Of a DNA stretch of 45,285 nucleotides, positions 24,901 through 32,379 are shown piece after piece (position 1 is the first letter of the stretch; every line of letters starts with the position of its first letter). The DNA lies in the NCBI GenBank assembly GCA_023391815.1, contig JAEWAF010000013.1:1-45285 (forward strand), given 5' to 3'. The DNA comes from Pseudomonadota bacterium (GTDB taxonomy: Bacteria; Pseudomonadota; Gammaproteobacteria; Steroidobacterales; Steroidobacteraceae). Under the pieces are notes generated by a model. The model had not been told where the DNA came from. It did no database searches and saw nothing but the letters and a program-made list of their open reading frames with translations. The position numbers and the translations under genes were made by a program.

Positions 24901-25713
24901 ACCGCCGACCTGCTCGCATCCTTTGCTCACTATGACGCAAAGACCGACCGATACGTGCTCGGTCCGCCGCTGATTCCGGCGCAGGAAGTCTTCCCGCCGC
25001 TGACGACGTTCAACCCGACCTTCGAGCTGGAATATTTCCGCTTCGGATTGGCGACCGCGCAAACCTGGCGCGAGCGACTGAAGATGCCACGCAAGCCCGA
25101 GTGGGATCGGGTGCTCGAAAAACTCTCGCAACTGCCACAGCGGGACGGTTTGTATCTCGCCGTCGAGTCGTTTGCTGAACAGTGGCAACAGGCGCGCAGC
25201 TCCAGGTGTTCCAACGGAAACACGGCCGATGAATGCTGGAATCGTGATCATCCTTCTTTCGTCGGTGCGCTGGGCCTGCTGCCGGGCGCGAGCGTCGATC
25301 GCGAAACCATGCGTCGCACGTTGCGCGCGGTGGAATCGGATTGGGATCTGCGCCAAACGTGGGGATGGGATTTTCCGTTGCTGGCCATGACTGCGGCCCG
25401 CTTGCATGAGCCGGACAAGGCCATCGACTTTCTGCTTTCCCGCTCCAGAAATTTCCAGTTCGGCGCCAGCGGCATGACACCGCGCGTGCATCTCGATGAG
25501 CACGCAGCGGATCTCGTCCCGAACTCAGCGAGCGGCGCGAGCACCGATGCAGGTTATCGCCGTCTCGCGGAGACTTACTTTCCATCCAACGGCGGACTGT
25601 TACTTGCCGTTGGGCTGATGGCCGCGGGATGGGACGGCGATCTGACTCATTTGCCGGGTTTTCCGCGGCAAGGTTGGCAAGTCCGCGCCGAAGGTCTGCG
25701 ACCGCTGCCTTGA
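21934..25713 (+). CDS. GH43 glycosidase fused to a six-hairpin (alpha/alpha)6 glycosidase-like domain
   Basis: A 1259-residue secreted protein with signal peptide at 1-26 (LLTATLVARTAVAA). Residues about 30-340 are a five-bladed GH43 domain with candidate base D44 (SDPD), modulator D172 (EDP) and acid E225 (LEGPK); GH43 enzymes are mostly beta-xylosidases or alpha-L-arabinofuranosidases. Residues 345-540 are the usual GH43 C-terminal beta-sandwich. From about 540 a second unit begins (LVTRHNPTL...PLMVGNGNVAFTADITGLQTF): a beta-sandwich, then at about 800-1240 a helical barrel like six-hairpin glycosidases, with a possible acid E891 (HLEMHPWHAAH). The ATG has GAGGA 3 nt upstream; the frame open before it is a shadow of the receptor gene. 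The family of the second part is not certain. Confidence 0.85.
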   Translation: MKSIALALSFGFLLTATLVARTAVAAADSAPFYRNPVLHSDYSDPDVIRVEDSYYMVASTFHFSPGLPVLKSKDLVHWTLLGHVLSRLSFDPSYDLPGPVEFDDSAERIPFNTRMGHRYAAGVWAPSIRHHQGRFYVYFATPTEGVFMASAARAEGPWSAPVKVIDEPSLEDPCPLWDDDGNAYLVHSRVGAGPLILRRMSADGTKVLDAGKVIVEDKVRLPILEGPKLLKRDGYYYFFAPYGGVGEGPQAVLRSKNIYGPYDTRTVLSKGTTHVQAPHQGGYVETPSGEGWFLHFNSTGAYGRIVHMQPVRWYDGWPVMGELLPDAPNGQPVMSHRVPDVGGTFEPVEIQTSDEFSEPTLGVQWEWNHNPSDAHWSLRERRGHLRLKAMSAPNFVSARNTLTQVLHGRSSQITTRIGVSGMRDGQKAGLAMFGKRPSWIGLTQQSGQRRLTFSYAGTDTLGDAITADSLLLRVNVDDEFARYSYSMDEGKTFKPFGTRAKLMFSWWKGARPALFTFTSNQAGGGIADFDWMRVEDTSIDRKALVTRHNPTLTNVDPSSPLMVGNGNVAFTADITGLQTFEDRYSPLVPLMTQAQWAWHSFPNPNQYKYEDSLTAVDVRGQPQQYPWLRDWSEAQRPEIQWLRENPHRFSLGRVSLRLLSKAGKPAQFADLKATRQTLDMWHGILLSQFQFEGHSIEVETTVHPRLDLLNVSINAPTLDASRLGLELKFPGVSAQLNPNPADWTHPERHTTEIVGKSARRISLQRRIDDTRYFVEATSDQDVSFDAVGPHTIRIQPKRGVFSFSVLFSPHRPEQPLPSASETRDAVMAHWDSYWNNGGVIDFSGSTDPRAKELERRVVLSQYLMALNAAGTLPPQEEGLFSNSWNGKFHLEMHPWHAAHFAQWGRTELLERSMPWYQQQLPQAKARAASHGLSGAWWPKMVGPDGRESPSTITPFLMWQQPHPIFLAELIYRDRPNPLTLAQYRDLVFETADLLASFAHYDAKTDRYVLGPPLIPAQEVFPPLTTFNPTFELEYFRFGLATAQTWRERLKMPRKPEWDRVLEKLSQLPQRDGLYLAVESFAEQWQQARSSRCSNGNTADECWNRDHPSFVGALGLLPGASVDRETMRRTLRAVESDWDLRQTWGWDFPLLAMTAARLHEPDKAIDFLLSRSRNFQFGASGMTPRVHLDEHAADLVPNSASGASTDAGYRRLAETYFPSNGGLLLAVGLMAAGWDGDLTHLPGFPRQGWQVRAEGLRPLP

Positions 25714-25928
25714 CCCTCGCTGCGATACGGTGGCTGCGTACTAATATCGCGAATCCGTCGATTGATATATTTAACTGCCTAAATAAGATTTCACTAAGCG
25801 CATCTGCGCAGTCAATCGCGTCAATGCGGAACTGCGCCGCACGCTGCATCGGCGTAGCAATTTTGCACGAGCGGGCACCGCCGCCGGCCCGCGCGAAAAG
25901 CCGTAACTTAGTGCTATATCATGCGGCC
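25714..25928 (+). promoter_or_regulatory. GntR upstream region with two operator-like half-sites
   Basis: A 215-bp gap with an AT-rich stretch. TGATATA at 25763-25769 and TATATCA at 25915-25921 are the two halves of the perfect palindrome found before the aldo/keto reductase operon. The second ends 8 bp before the GntR ATG and overlaps a possible -10, as expected for autoregulation. Confidence 0.45.
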
Positions 25929-26651
25929 ATGTCCAGTCGACGAAACCCGCAAGCGGAACTGCGCCCTGCGCCCTCCACCTCTTCCGAGGTCGAGGCCACA
26001 GCCGACGGTCGCCGCCTGAGCGAAGTGGCCTATCAGGCGATTCTCGAAGGTCTGTTCAATCGCAAAGTGCCGACCGGCGCGTTCCTGTCCCAAAGCGATC
26101 TAGTGCGCATGCTCGGTGTGCCCGTGCAACCGCTGCGCGATGCGTTGCGCATTCTCGAAGCGGAAGGCGTGTTGACCATTCATCCGCGCGCCGGCATCGA
26201 GTTCCTCGAGCCCGATCTCGAGCTTGCGCGCAGCACCTATCAGTTCCGCTCCATCATCGAACGCGCCGCGGCTCGCACTTATGCAGAGAACGGCGACGCC
26301 GCGGCCATCACGAAGCTGATCGACGATCACCAGGCCTTGATCGAGCAGATCGGCGCCAAAGGCTTGTTGCCCGAACACCTGACGGCACTGCAATCCCTCG
26401 AAGATCGGCTGCACGGCGAAATGGTCGCCAGTCTGCGCAATCCGTTGATCGAAACGACCGCGCGACGACTGAAGAACTACTTGATCCTGATCAAGCTGGA
26501 TCGGCGCATCACCGCGCCGCTGGCGTTGCGCACGCTACGCGAGCACATGGAGATCCTCGAAGCGTGTCAGAAGCGCGATGCCGATCTGGCGGAGGCGGCG
26601 CTCGGCCGTCATTTTCAGGCCGCGCTACAGCGGATTCTCGGAATGGTTTGA
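25929..26651 (+). CDS. GntR-family (FCD domain) transcriptional regulator
   Basis: A 240-residue regulator. The winged helix-turn-helix is at about 30-95 (LSEVAYQAILEGLFNRKVPTGAFLSQSDLVRMLGVPVQPLRDALRILEAEGVL). The C-terminal all-helical FCD ligand-binding domain is at about 100-235. FCD regulators typically sense sugar acids or other organic acids. It follows the glycosidase gene and its last 27 bp overlap, tail to tail, the glycerate kinase gene of the convergent operon. Palindrome half-sites lie upstream. It most likely controls that operon and perhaps the glycosidase locus. No Shine-Dalgarno precedes the ATG, so the message may be leaderless. Confidence 0.9.
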   Translation: MSSRRNPQAELRPAPSTSSEVEATADGRRLSEVAYQAILEGLFNRKVPTGAFLSQSDLVRMLGVPVQPLRDALRILEAEGVLTIHPRAGIEFLEPDLELARSTYQFRSIIERAAARTYAENGDAAAITKLIDDHQALIEQIGAKGLLPEHLTALQSLEDRLHGEMVASLRNPLIETTARRLKNYLILIKLDRRITAPLALRTLREHMEILEACQKRDADLAEAALGRHFQAALQRILGMV

Positions 26652-27464
26652 ATGCCGGCTGAGCACCGCGCGCTCGGGGGATAGACGAATCACCAGATCG
26701 GCGCGGGCCGGCATCTCGATCAGGATGTGACGAGTCAACCGCTCGTAGTGCTGGATGAAGCGCACGATCTGCGCATCGCTCATCACGCCGGATCTACTAC
26801 CGGACTGCTCGCGCAACTCGTGTTCCTGCTGAGTGCGCCACTTCAACACCACGTCGAACGAGGGCGCCGCGAGCAGCACCAGAAAATCGATCTTCGCGAA
26901 CAAGCGTTGATACTCGCCCCCGAGCGCGTCGTTGACGTAGCGGCGCCAGCGGCCATCGACATCCTCGTTCGCTTCGAGCGCATTCACCGGCCGATCCAAC
27001 GGCCCGAGCGTTTGCGGCCGGGCGCCGACACACCAACCCTCGAACAACACCAGCTGGGCCGGCCCGGTGATCGAATCCCATTGAGCCTTGGGCCGACGAT
27101 CGTCGACCGACTTGTCGAAGCGCGGCAGCGGAACCTCTCCCTCGTGCGCCAGCGCATTCAACGTTTGCACGCCCAGCTTCGTGTCGTGAGTGCCGGGCAC
27201 GCCCCGCGTTCGAAGCAGCGGATGGACGTGCCTCGCGAGCGTTACTCGTTCCGCGAGCGGCAAATACAAATCGTCGAGCGAAAGATTCGCGACTTTCAGT
27301 CCGGCCTGCGTGAAGCGCGTCGTCAGCGTCTTGCACACCGTGCTCTTGCCGCTGCCCTGGCTGCCGCACACGCCCACGACGAGCGGCCGTCGCGGTCGGG
27401 TGGACAACCCGGCCTCGATGGCGTGCGCGACGATGTCGGTGGCGGACTGAGGTTCAGGCGACAC
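26625..27464 (-). CDS. D-glycerate 3-kinase (GLYK-like P-loop kinase)
   Basis: A 279-residue kinase predicted to turn D-glycerate into 3-phosphoglycerate with ATP, feeding lower glycolysis. Walker A is GSQGSGKS (34-41). Family blocks follow: LSLDDLYLPLAERVTLARHVHPLLRTRGVPGTHD, LPRFDKSVDDR, LFEGWCVGARPQ and HYERLTRHILIEMP. The start is taken as the GTG at 27464, because it is the only start codon close before the domain and it overlaps the upstream stop by 11 bp; the open frame further up is a shadow. It is the last gene of the aldo/keto reductase operon, and its 3' end overlaps the convergent GntR gene. Confidence 0.85.
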   Translation of the reverse strand: MSPEPQSATDIVAHAIEAGLSTRPRRPLVVGVCGSQGSGKSTVCKTLTTRFTQAGLKVANLSLDDLYLPLAERVTLARHVHPLLRTRGVPGTHDTKLGVQTLNALAHEGEVPLPRFDKSVDDRRPKAQWDSITGPAQLVLFEGWCVGARPQTLGPLDRPVNALEANEDVDGRWRRYVNDALGGEYQRLFAKIDFLVLLAAPSFDVVLKWRTQQEHELREQSGSRSGVMSDAQIVRFIQHYERLTRHILIEMPARADLVIRLSPERAVLSRHSNHSENPL

Positions 27465-28425
27465 GGTTCGGGGGATTTCGGCCGGCGAAAAAGCTGTCGA
27501 GATTGTCGGCCATCTGCATGCCCATGGCAGTACGCGCTTCCAGCGTTGCGCTTCCCAAATGCGGCAGCAGGACGACGTTTTCCAGCTCCTGCAGGGCCGG
27601 CGACACCGTCGGTTCTCGCTCATATACGTCGAGGCCAGCCGCGGCGATCTGCCTTTGCGCCAGTGCCGTCGCTAACGCGTCTTCATCGACGACGCTGCCA
27701 CGCGCGGTGTTGATCAGAATGGCCGTGGACTTCATTCGCGACAACGTGTCCGAGTTGATCAAGTGACGGGTCGCAGTGCCGCCCGGACAGTGCAGCGACA
27801 CCACGTCGGACGCGGCGAGCAAGCTGTCCAGCGATGCGTGATGCTCGGCCCCGAGCGCGCTTTCTTCTTCGGCACTGGCCCGACTGCGCGAGTGATAAGC
27901 GATGCGCATGCCGAGTGCCGCCCGAGCTCGGCGCGCAGTTTCCTTGGCGATGCGCCCGAAGCCGATCAAGCCCAATGTCTTGCCCTTCACGTCCGTGCCG
28001 AGCAATTGCGTCGGCGCCCAACCGGACCACCTGCCTTCTCGCAACAAGCGCTCGCCCTCGCCGGCACGACGGCTCGCCATCATGATCAACAGGAGCGTGA
28101 GCTCGGCGGTGGCATCGGTGAGCGCGTCGGGAGTGTTGGTGACGACCAGATTCGCTTGCTTCGCGGCCTCCAGATCGATGTGCTCGAAGCCCGCGCCGAA
28201 GTTGGCGATGATGCGCGTCCTCAAGCCGGAATTGAGCAACAGGGCCGCGTCCAATTTGTCGGTGATCGTGGGCGAGAGCGCATCGAAGCTCCTCAGCGCC
28301 ATGAGCAACGCCTCGCGCCCGAGCGCGCGATCGTCGGGGTTCACGGTCACTTCGTAGCTCGCGCGCAGGCGTTCCAGCACCGACGCAGGCAATCGACGCG
28401 TAATGAGCACAGTCGGACGGGACAT
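27454..28425 (-). CDS. D-2-hydroxyacid dehydrogenase (glyoxylate/hydroxypyruvate reductase-like)
   Basis: A 323-residue NAD(P)-dependent enzyme. The nucleotide-binding motif is LGLIGFGRIA (151-160), and the catalytic triad is R242 (NTARGSVVDE), E271 (YEREP) and H289 (LLPHLGSAT). The set is complete. Closest recalled relatives reduce glyoxylate or hydroxypyruvate; next to a glycerate kinase, making D-glycerate from hydroxypyruvate is the natural reading, but this is inference. AAGGA lies 8 nt before the ATG at 28425; another ATG at 28431 is too close to it. It follows lldD by 14 bp. Confidence 0.9.
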   Translation of the reverse strand: MSRPTVLITRRLPASVLERLRASYEVTVNPDDRALGREALLMALRSFDALSPTITDKLDAALLLNSGLRTRIIANFGAGFEHIDLEAAKQANLVVTNTPDALTDATAELTLLLIMMASRRAGEGERLLREGRWSGWAPTQLLGTDVKGKTLGLIGFGRIAKETARRARAALGMRIAYHSRSRASAEEESALGAEHHASLDSLLAASDVVSLHCPGGTATRHLINSDTLSRMKSTAILINTARGSVVDEDALATALAQRQIAAAGLDVYEREPTVSPALQELENVVLLPHLGSATLEARTAMGMQMADNLDSFFAGRNPPNRVA

Positions 28426-28439
28426 ATTCATCTTCCTTG

Positions 28440-29570
28440 TCAGGCCAGAATCGAGCGGTCGATTTCTCCGACGTTGCACACACTGGTCAACGCCATCGCC
28501 ACTCGCATTTCCTTGCCAAAAATCTCCAGCAATTGACTGACGCCGGCACCGCCGTTCGCCGCCAGCGCAAACACCCAGGCGCGACCCAACATCACGCCTT
28601 CGGCGCCCAGCGCCATCAGACGGACCACGTCGAGGCCGGATCTCACACCTGAGTCCGCGAGAATGGTGAGCTTGCCTTTCACTGCGTCGGCGATGGCCGG
28701 CAACGCGCGCGCCGACGACAGCACACCGTCCAGCTGGCGCCCGCCATGATTGGAAACAACGATGCCGTCGGCGCCGATGTTCGCCGCCGAAATCGCATCT
28801 TCAGGATCCAGAATACCTTTGAGGATGAGCGGCCCCTGCCACTCCTGGCGCAGCCAGTCCAGATCGGCCCAGCGAATGCTGGGATCGAAGTTGGCACCGA
28901 GCCAGCCCATGTAATCGCCGAGCCCGCTCTTGGAGCCCAGCACGGATTTGAGATTCCCCAACGAATGGGGACGGCCATGCAGACCGACATCCCACGACCA
29001 ACCCGGCCGGCCCATCGCCTGCAACACTCGACGCAGCGGCGCGCTGCGACCCGACATGCCCGAATGAGCATCGCGATAACGAGCGCCGGGCACGGGCATG
29101 TCGACGGTGAACACGAGGGCCTGCGCGCCAACAGCCTTGGCTCGCGACAACATCTCGCGCATGAAGCCGCGATCTTTGATTACGTACAGCTGATACCAGA
29201 TCGGCGCCGGACAATTGTTCGCGACTTCTTCGATGGAGCAGATCGAGACCGTCGAGAGCGTGAACGGCACACCGGCATTGCAAGCGGCCCGAGCGGCTTG
29301 CACCTCACCGCGTCGAGCGGACATGCCCGAGATGCCGATCGGTCCGAGCACCACCGGCATCGACAGCTTCCGGCCGAACAGGGTCGTGCTCAGATCGATC
29401 CTGGAAACATCGCGCAGCACGCGCTGCCGAAGCGCGATCTCGGTGAGATCGCTGACGTTCCTGTTCATGGTGCGCTCGTCGTAAGCGCCGCCATCGATGT
29501 AGTCGAACAGAAAGCGCGGCAGCCGACGCTGCGCGGCCCGCCGGAAATCCTTGGTCGAGGCCAGAATCAT
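28440..29570 (-). CDS. lldD: FMN-dependent L-lactate dehydrogenase
   Basis: A 376-residue FMN alpha-hydroxyacid dehydrogenase that oxidises L-lactate to pyruvate, usually at the inner membrane face. It closely matches the E. coli LldD sequence I recall: LPRFLFDYIDGGAYDE, FTLSTVSICSIEEVA, FTVDMPVPGARYRDAHSG, DYMGWLGANFDPSI, LKGILDPEDA and the catalytic His in SNHGGRQLDGVLSSARALPAIADAVKG. It is about 20 residues shorter at the C-terminus than E. coli LldD. The ATG at 29570 overlaps the preceding aldo/keto reductase stop by 4 bp (ATGA). In this operon it may handle L-lactate from 6-deoxy-sugar breakdown, or a related hydroxyacid. Confidence 0.93.
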   Translation of the reverse strand: MILASTKDFRRAAQRRLPRFLFDYIDGGAYDERTMNRNVSDLTEIALRQRVLRDVSRIDLSTTLFGRKLSMPVVLGPIGISGMSARRGEVQAARAACNAGVPFTLSTVSICSIEEVANNCPAPIWYQLYVIKDRGFMREMLSRAKAVGAQALVFTVDMPVPGARYRDAHSGMSGRSAPLRRVLQAMGRPGWSWDVGLHGRPHSLGNLKSVLGSKSGLGDYMGWLGANFDPSIRWADLDWLRQEWQGPLILKGILDPEDAISAANIGADGIVVSNHGGRQLDGVLSSARALPAIADAVKGKLTILADSGVRSGLDVVRLMALGAEGVMLGRAWVFALAANGGAGVSQLLEIFGKEMRVAMALTSVCNVGEIDRSILA

Positions 29571-30592
29571 GCGAACACCGGCAACGGCGCATCCGGCCGG
29601 ACCAGTCCTTCGGCGCGCAACTCGATCCAGAACGCGTCGGGAATCGGCAGCGTCAGCCACTCCTTCGCGGCGCGCGCTTCCTCCGGATTACCCATGCCCG
29701 GAACAACCGAGATCACTTGCGGATGGGCCACCGGGAATTGCAGGGCGGCCGCGGCCAGCGGCACGTCGTGACGTTCGCAAACGGCTTCGATGGCCGATAC
29801 CCGAGCGACGATGTCCGGCGGCGCCGGCCGATAGTCGTACATCAAAGGTCCTTTCCTCCGCGCTCCGTTGCGCCCGTCATGGGCCAGGATTCCGGAATTG
29901 TACGGACCTCCGAGCACGATGGAGACCTTTCGCGCTCGACACGACGGCAGAAAAGTCTCGATCGCTCCCTGGTCGAGCAGCGTGTAACGCCCGGCGAGCA
30001 GCATGATGTCGAAATCGCCATGAGCCAGCGCGTGTTCGCACACCTGCCACTCATTGACGCCCAGCCCGATGGCCTTCACCGCGCGAGTGTCGCGAAGCTG
30101 CCGGAGCGCGCGATAGCCGCCCTCCATGAATTCGGCGAACCGCTCCGGATGGCGGTCGCCATGGACATGACGCCCCAGGTCGTGCACGAACAGAACATCG
30201 ATGTCCCGTTGCAGGCGCGCACGGCTCTCTTCATACGAGCGCATCACTCCGTCGTAGCTGTAATCGAAGACGCTTTCGAACGGCTCGGGCGAGACGAATC
30301 CCTGGCGCACTTGGTTCAGATCCGGATCCGGCCGCGGCTCGAGGCGTCGGCCGACCTTGGTCGAAATCACCACGCGCCGACGCGGATCGAGCTCGGCGAG
30401 CGCCGCGCCGAGCCGTTTCTCACTCAACCCGAAGCCATAGTGAGGCGCCGTATCTACATATAGAACGCCTTCGGCCAGCGCGGTCTGAACGGTGGCGAAT
30501 GCCAACTCGTCCGCGACCGGGCGATACAGATTGCCAATGGGAGCAGCGCCAAAGCCCAGGAGGCTGATTCGGTCTTGAACTCGGGCCGGCAT
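29567..30592 (-). CDS. Aldo/keto reductase, D-threo-aldose 1-dehydrogenase (L-fucose dehydrogenase)-like
   Basis: A 341-residue AKR barrel. The catalytic tetrad is present: D47 and Y52 (VDTAPHYGFG), K79 (STKVG) and H137 (FVHDLG). The pattern LGFGAAPIGNLYRPV and TAPHYGFGLSEKRLG is that of D-threo-aldose 1-dehydrogenases, which oxidise L-fucose, D-arabinose and related sugars to lactones with NAD(P)+. It is the first gene of the four-gene operon; the palindromic operator lies 36-51 bp upstream of its ATG. The matching lactonase, dehydratase and aldolase or hydrolase are not in the window, so the exact sugar remains open. Confidence 0.85.
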   Translation of the reverse strand: MPARVQDRISLLGFGAAPIGNLYRPVADELAFATVQTALAEGVLYVDTAPHYGFGLSEKRLGAALAELDPRRRVVISTKVGRRLEPRPDPDLNQVRQGFVSPEPFESVFDYSYDGVMRSYEESRARLQRDIDVLFVHDLGRHVHGDRHPERFAEFMEGGYRALRQLRDTRAVKAIGLGVNEWQVCEHALAHGDFDIMLLAGRYTLLDQGAIETFLPSCRARKVSIVLGGPYNSGILAHDGRNGARRKGPLMYDYRPAPPDIVARVSAIEAVCERHDVPLAAAALQFPVAHPQVISVVPGMGNPEEARAAKEWLTLPIPDAFWIELRAEGLVRPDAPLPVFA

Positions 30593-30607
30593 GGGATTTC
30601 ACTTCGC

Positions 30608-30643
30608 ATATCAGGTCGTTTTTATAATATATCAGCTGATATA
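30608..30643 (-). promoter_or_regulatory. Palindromic operator and promoter of the aldo/keto reductase-lldD operon
   Basis: TATATCAGCTGATATA (30628-30643) is a perfect 16-bp palindrome, and a further half-site ATATCAG lies at 30608-30614. On the minus strand TATAAA next to the palindrome could be a -10. The size and symmetry are typical of GntR/FadR-type sites, and the half-sites recur upstream of the GntR gene at 25763 and 25915. Confidence 0.65.
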
Positions 30644-30769
30644 ACGTGGCGAACGGCGGCCGGATGCACCGCCGCCGTCGCCAAAGACATCGATCCCCTC
30701 GAAGAAGTCGATCGCCCGAGCTTACGAATCGACCCCGGCCGCGCTCACCCCCCACAAGTGCGCGGATTT

Positions 30770-31495
30770 TTAGCGCGGATATTCCAGGCTGGGATACCAG
30801 TCGGGCCGGCGACCTTCCGGGGTCATGTCGAGCACCGTCCAGATCGGCATCAGATCGGGCGCGCCGCGCGGATCCTGCCCCGGATCGGCCGTTTCGAAAC
30901 CCATTTCGCCGGCCCAGAAATGACGAATGACGCCGTCCCGCCGGGTGAACACATGGACCGCCGCGGTGTCGGAGAACTCGGGCGTGTTGGCCAGATAGTC
31001 GACGCTGTATTCGCGGCTCGTGTCCGAGTAGAGCTTCAGATTGCGCCAGCCGCGCTCTTTCTTGAACGCCACCAGGCGCTCGATCGGCGACTGTGCGACC
31101 ACCGCGAGCGCAATGTTCTGCTCGATGTCCTGTGCTTCACCGTCCCACGCGCTGAGTAACGAGGTGCACATCGGGCACGGCCGCTCACGCTCCGGTCCAA
31201 ACATATAGCTGTAAACCAGCAAGGTCTGCTTGTCGCCGAACAAGTCGGCGAACGTCACCGGGCCGCGCTCGCTCTGAAACTGGTATTTCTTTTTCACTTC
31301 GCCGCCCGGAGGCAGCGCACGACGCATCTCTGCCACGCGCTCGATATGACGACGCAGCTCGATCTCTTCGGCAAGCAAGGCATTGCGCGCGCGACGGTAC
31401 TCGGCGCTTTCGTTCGGAAGACGGGTCTGGTTCCGAGCCGCGAGCTCGACGGCGGGAACGAGGGAAGTCGATGTGTTCGTTTGTGCTTGAGCCAT
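30770..31495 (-). CDS. DUF899-family thioredoxin-like protein
   Basis: A 241-residue DUF899 protein with a thioredoxin-like fold. Recognisable blocks are VSLAELFGDKQTLLVYSYMFGPE-like sequence (here FADLFGDKQTLLVYSYM), the RPCPMCTSLLSAWDG motif with C-x2-C, FKKERGWRNLKLYSD, and VFTRRDGVIRHFWAGE. Family members are uncharacterised; the CPMC pair suggests redox activity. The ATG at 31495 has AAGGAG 7 nt upstream; the frame is open to 31534. It is a single gene with no clear operon partner: the next upstream gene on the same strand (a GST) is 130 bp away. Confidence 0.88.
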   Translation of the reverse strand: MAQAQTNTSTSLVPAVELAARNQTRLPNESAEYRRARNALLAEEIELRRHIERVAEMRRALPPGGEVKKKYQFQSERGPVTFADLFGDKQTLLVYSYMFGPERERPCPMCTSLLSAWDGEAQDIEQNIALAVVAQSPIERLVAFKKERGWRNLKLYSDTSREYSVDYLANTPEFSDTAAVHVFTRRDGVIRHFWAGEMGFETADPGQDPRGAPDLMPIWTVLDMTPEGRRPDWYPSLEYPR

Positions 31496-31627
31496 GAACG
31501 TCTCCTTGGAAAAACGACAAGGATGGACGCCCAAGCCTGCCCCGAGCGCCCACTCTCCGCCACTGTCTCAAGGACGCCTGAGCCGACGCCGCTCCGACAG
31601 CGCCGGCCAACGAATTTTCAAGCACTC

Positions 31628-32254
31628 TCAGTCATGCGTTTGACCCCACATGGGCGTGGCGAGCATGGAGGCGCGCTCGCTGAACCGATCGAACCAGCGT
31701 GTCAGACGCGGCCGGTGCCGGAACGTCGGCAACTCGCGAAACTCCAACCAGCTCAGGGCGGTCGCGAGCGCGATATGACCGATGTCGACGGCACTTGCGG
31801 TGTCGAATTCGCGTTCCAGCCAGTCGTAGCTACCGAGCAGCTTTTCCACATAGCCGTCGCGCAACGCCGGATAGCGCAATTCCTTCGGTCGCCGCTCCGT
31901 CTCCCAACGGATCCCGATGCCGGCAGCGCACAGATCCTGCGCCAGCGCCTGAAGTTGTAATGCACGCCAGCGCGGCTCGCCTTCGATCGGGATCAGCTTG
32001 GGCCCCGAGTGCAGCGTGTCGAGATAGGCACAAATGACGTCCGAATCGAACAATGCGGGCAGCCCCGGTCGCAATAGCACGGGCACCTTGCCGAGCGGAT
32101 TGGCCGCGAACACGACTTCATTCCGCCGCAGCGGACTGGTTTCGTGATGGACCACTTCTATCCGCTCAGCCAGGCCGACCTCGTGCGCGAACACCAGCGC
32201 CTTACGGGCATAAGGGGAATGAGTTTGATACAACAATTTGCAAGGCAGGTTCAT
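31628..32254 (-). CDS. Glutathione S-transferase family protein
   Basis: A 208-residue GST. The N-terminal thioredoxin-like domain starts with KLLYQTHSPYARKALVFAHEVGL, with SPYARK at the usual catalytic position, and has NPLGKVPVLL and the glutathione-binding FDSDVICAYLD. The helical C-terminal domain ends at about 200. Proteobacterial relatives conjugate or reduce small electrophiles; the substrate is not predictable. The start at 32254 fits the family but lacks a good Shine-Dalgarno. It is divergent from the Lrp gene. Confidence 0.88.
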   Translation of the reverse strand: MNLPCKLLYQTHSPYARKALVFAHEVGLAERIEVVHHETSPLRRNEVVFAANPLGKVPVLLRPGLPALFDSDVICAYLDTLHSGPKLIPIEGEPRWRALQLQALAQDLCAAGIGIRWETERRPKELRYPALRDGYVEKLLGSYDWLEREFDTASAVDIGHIALATALSWLEFRELPTFRHRPRLTRWFDRFSERASMLATPMWGQTHD

Positions 32255-32379
32255 CGACAGTTCACCGCGATAGTGGCGTGGGCTAGGATGGTAGAACTGC
32301 GAAAGCGCGCATCGGCCGCGATTCCACCACGCTCGATGCAGTTTTTCGGCGCCGTCCCCTCAATCGCTTGCTCACCCGC

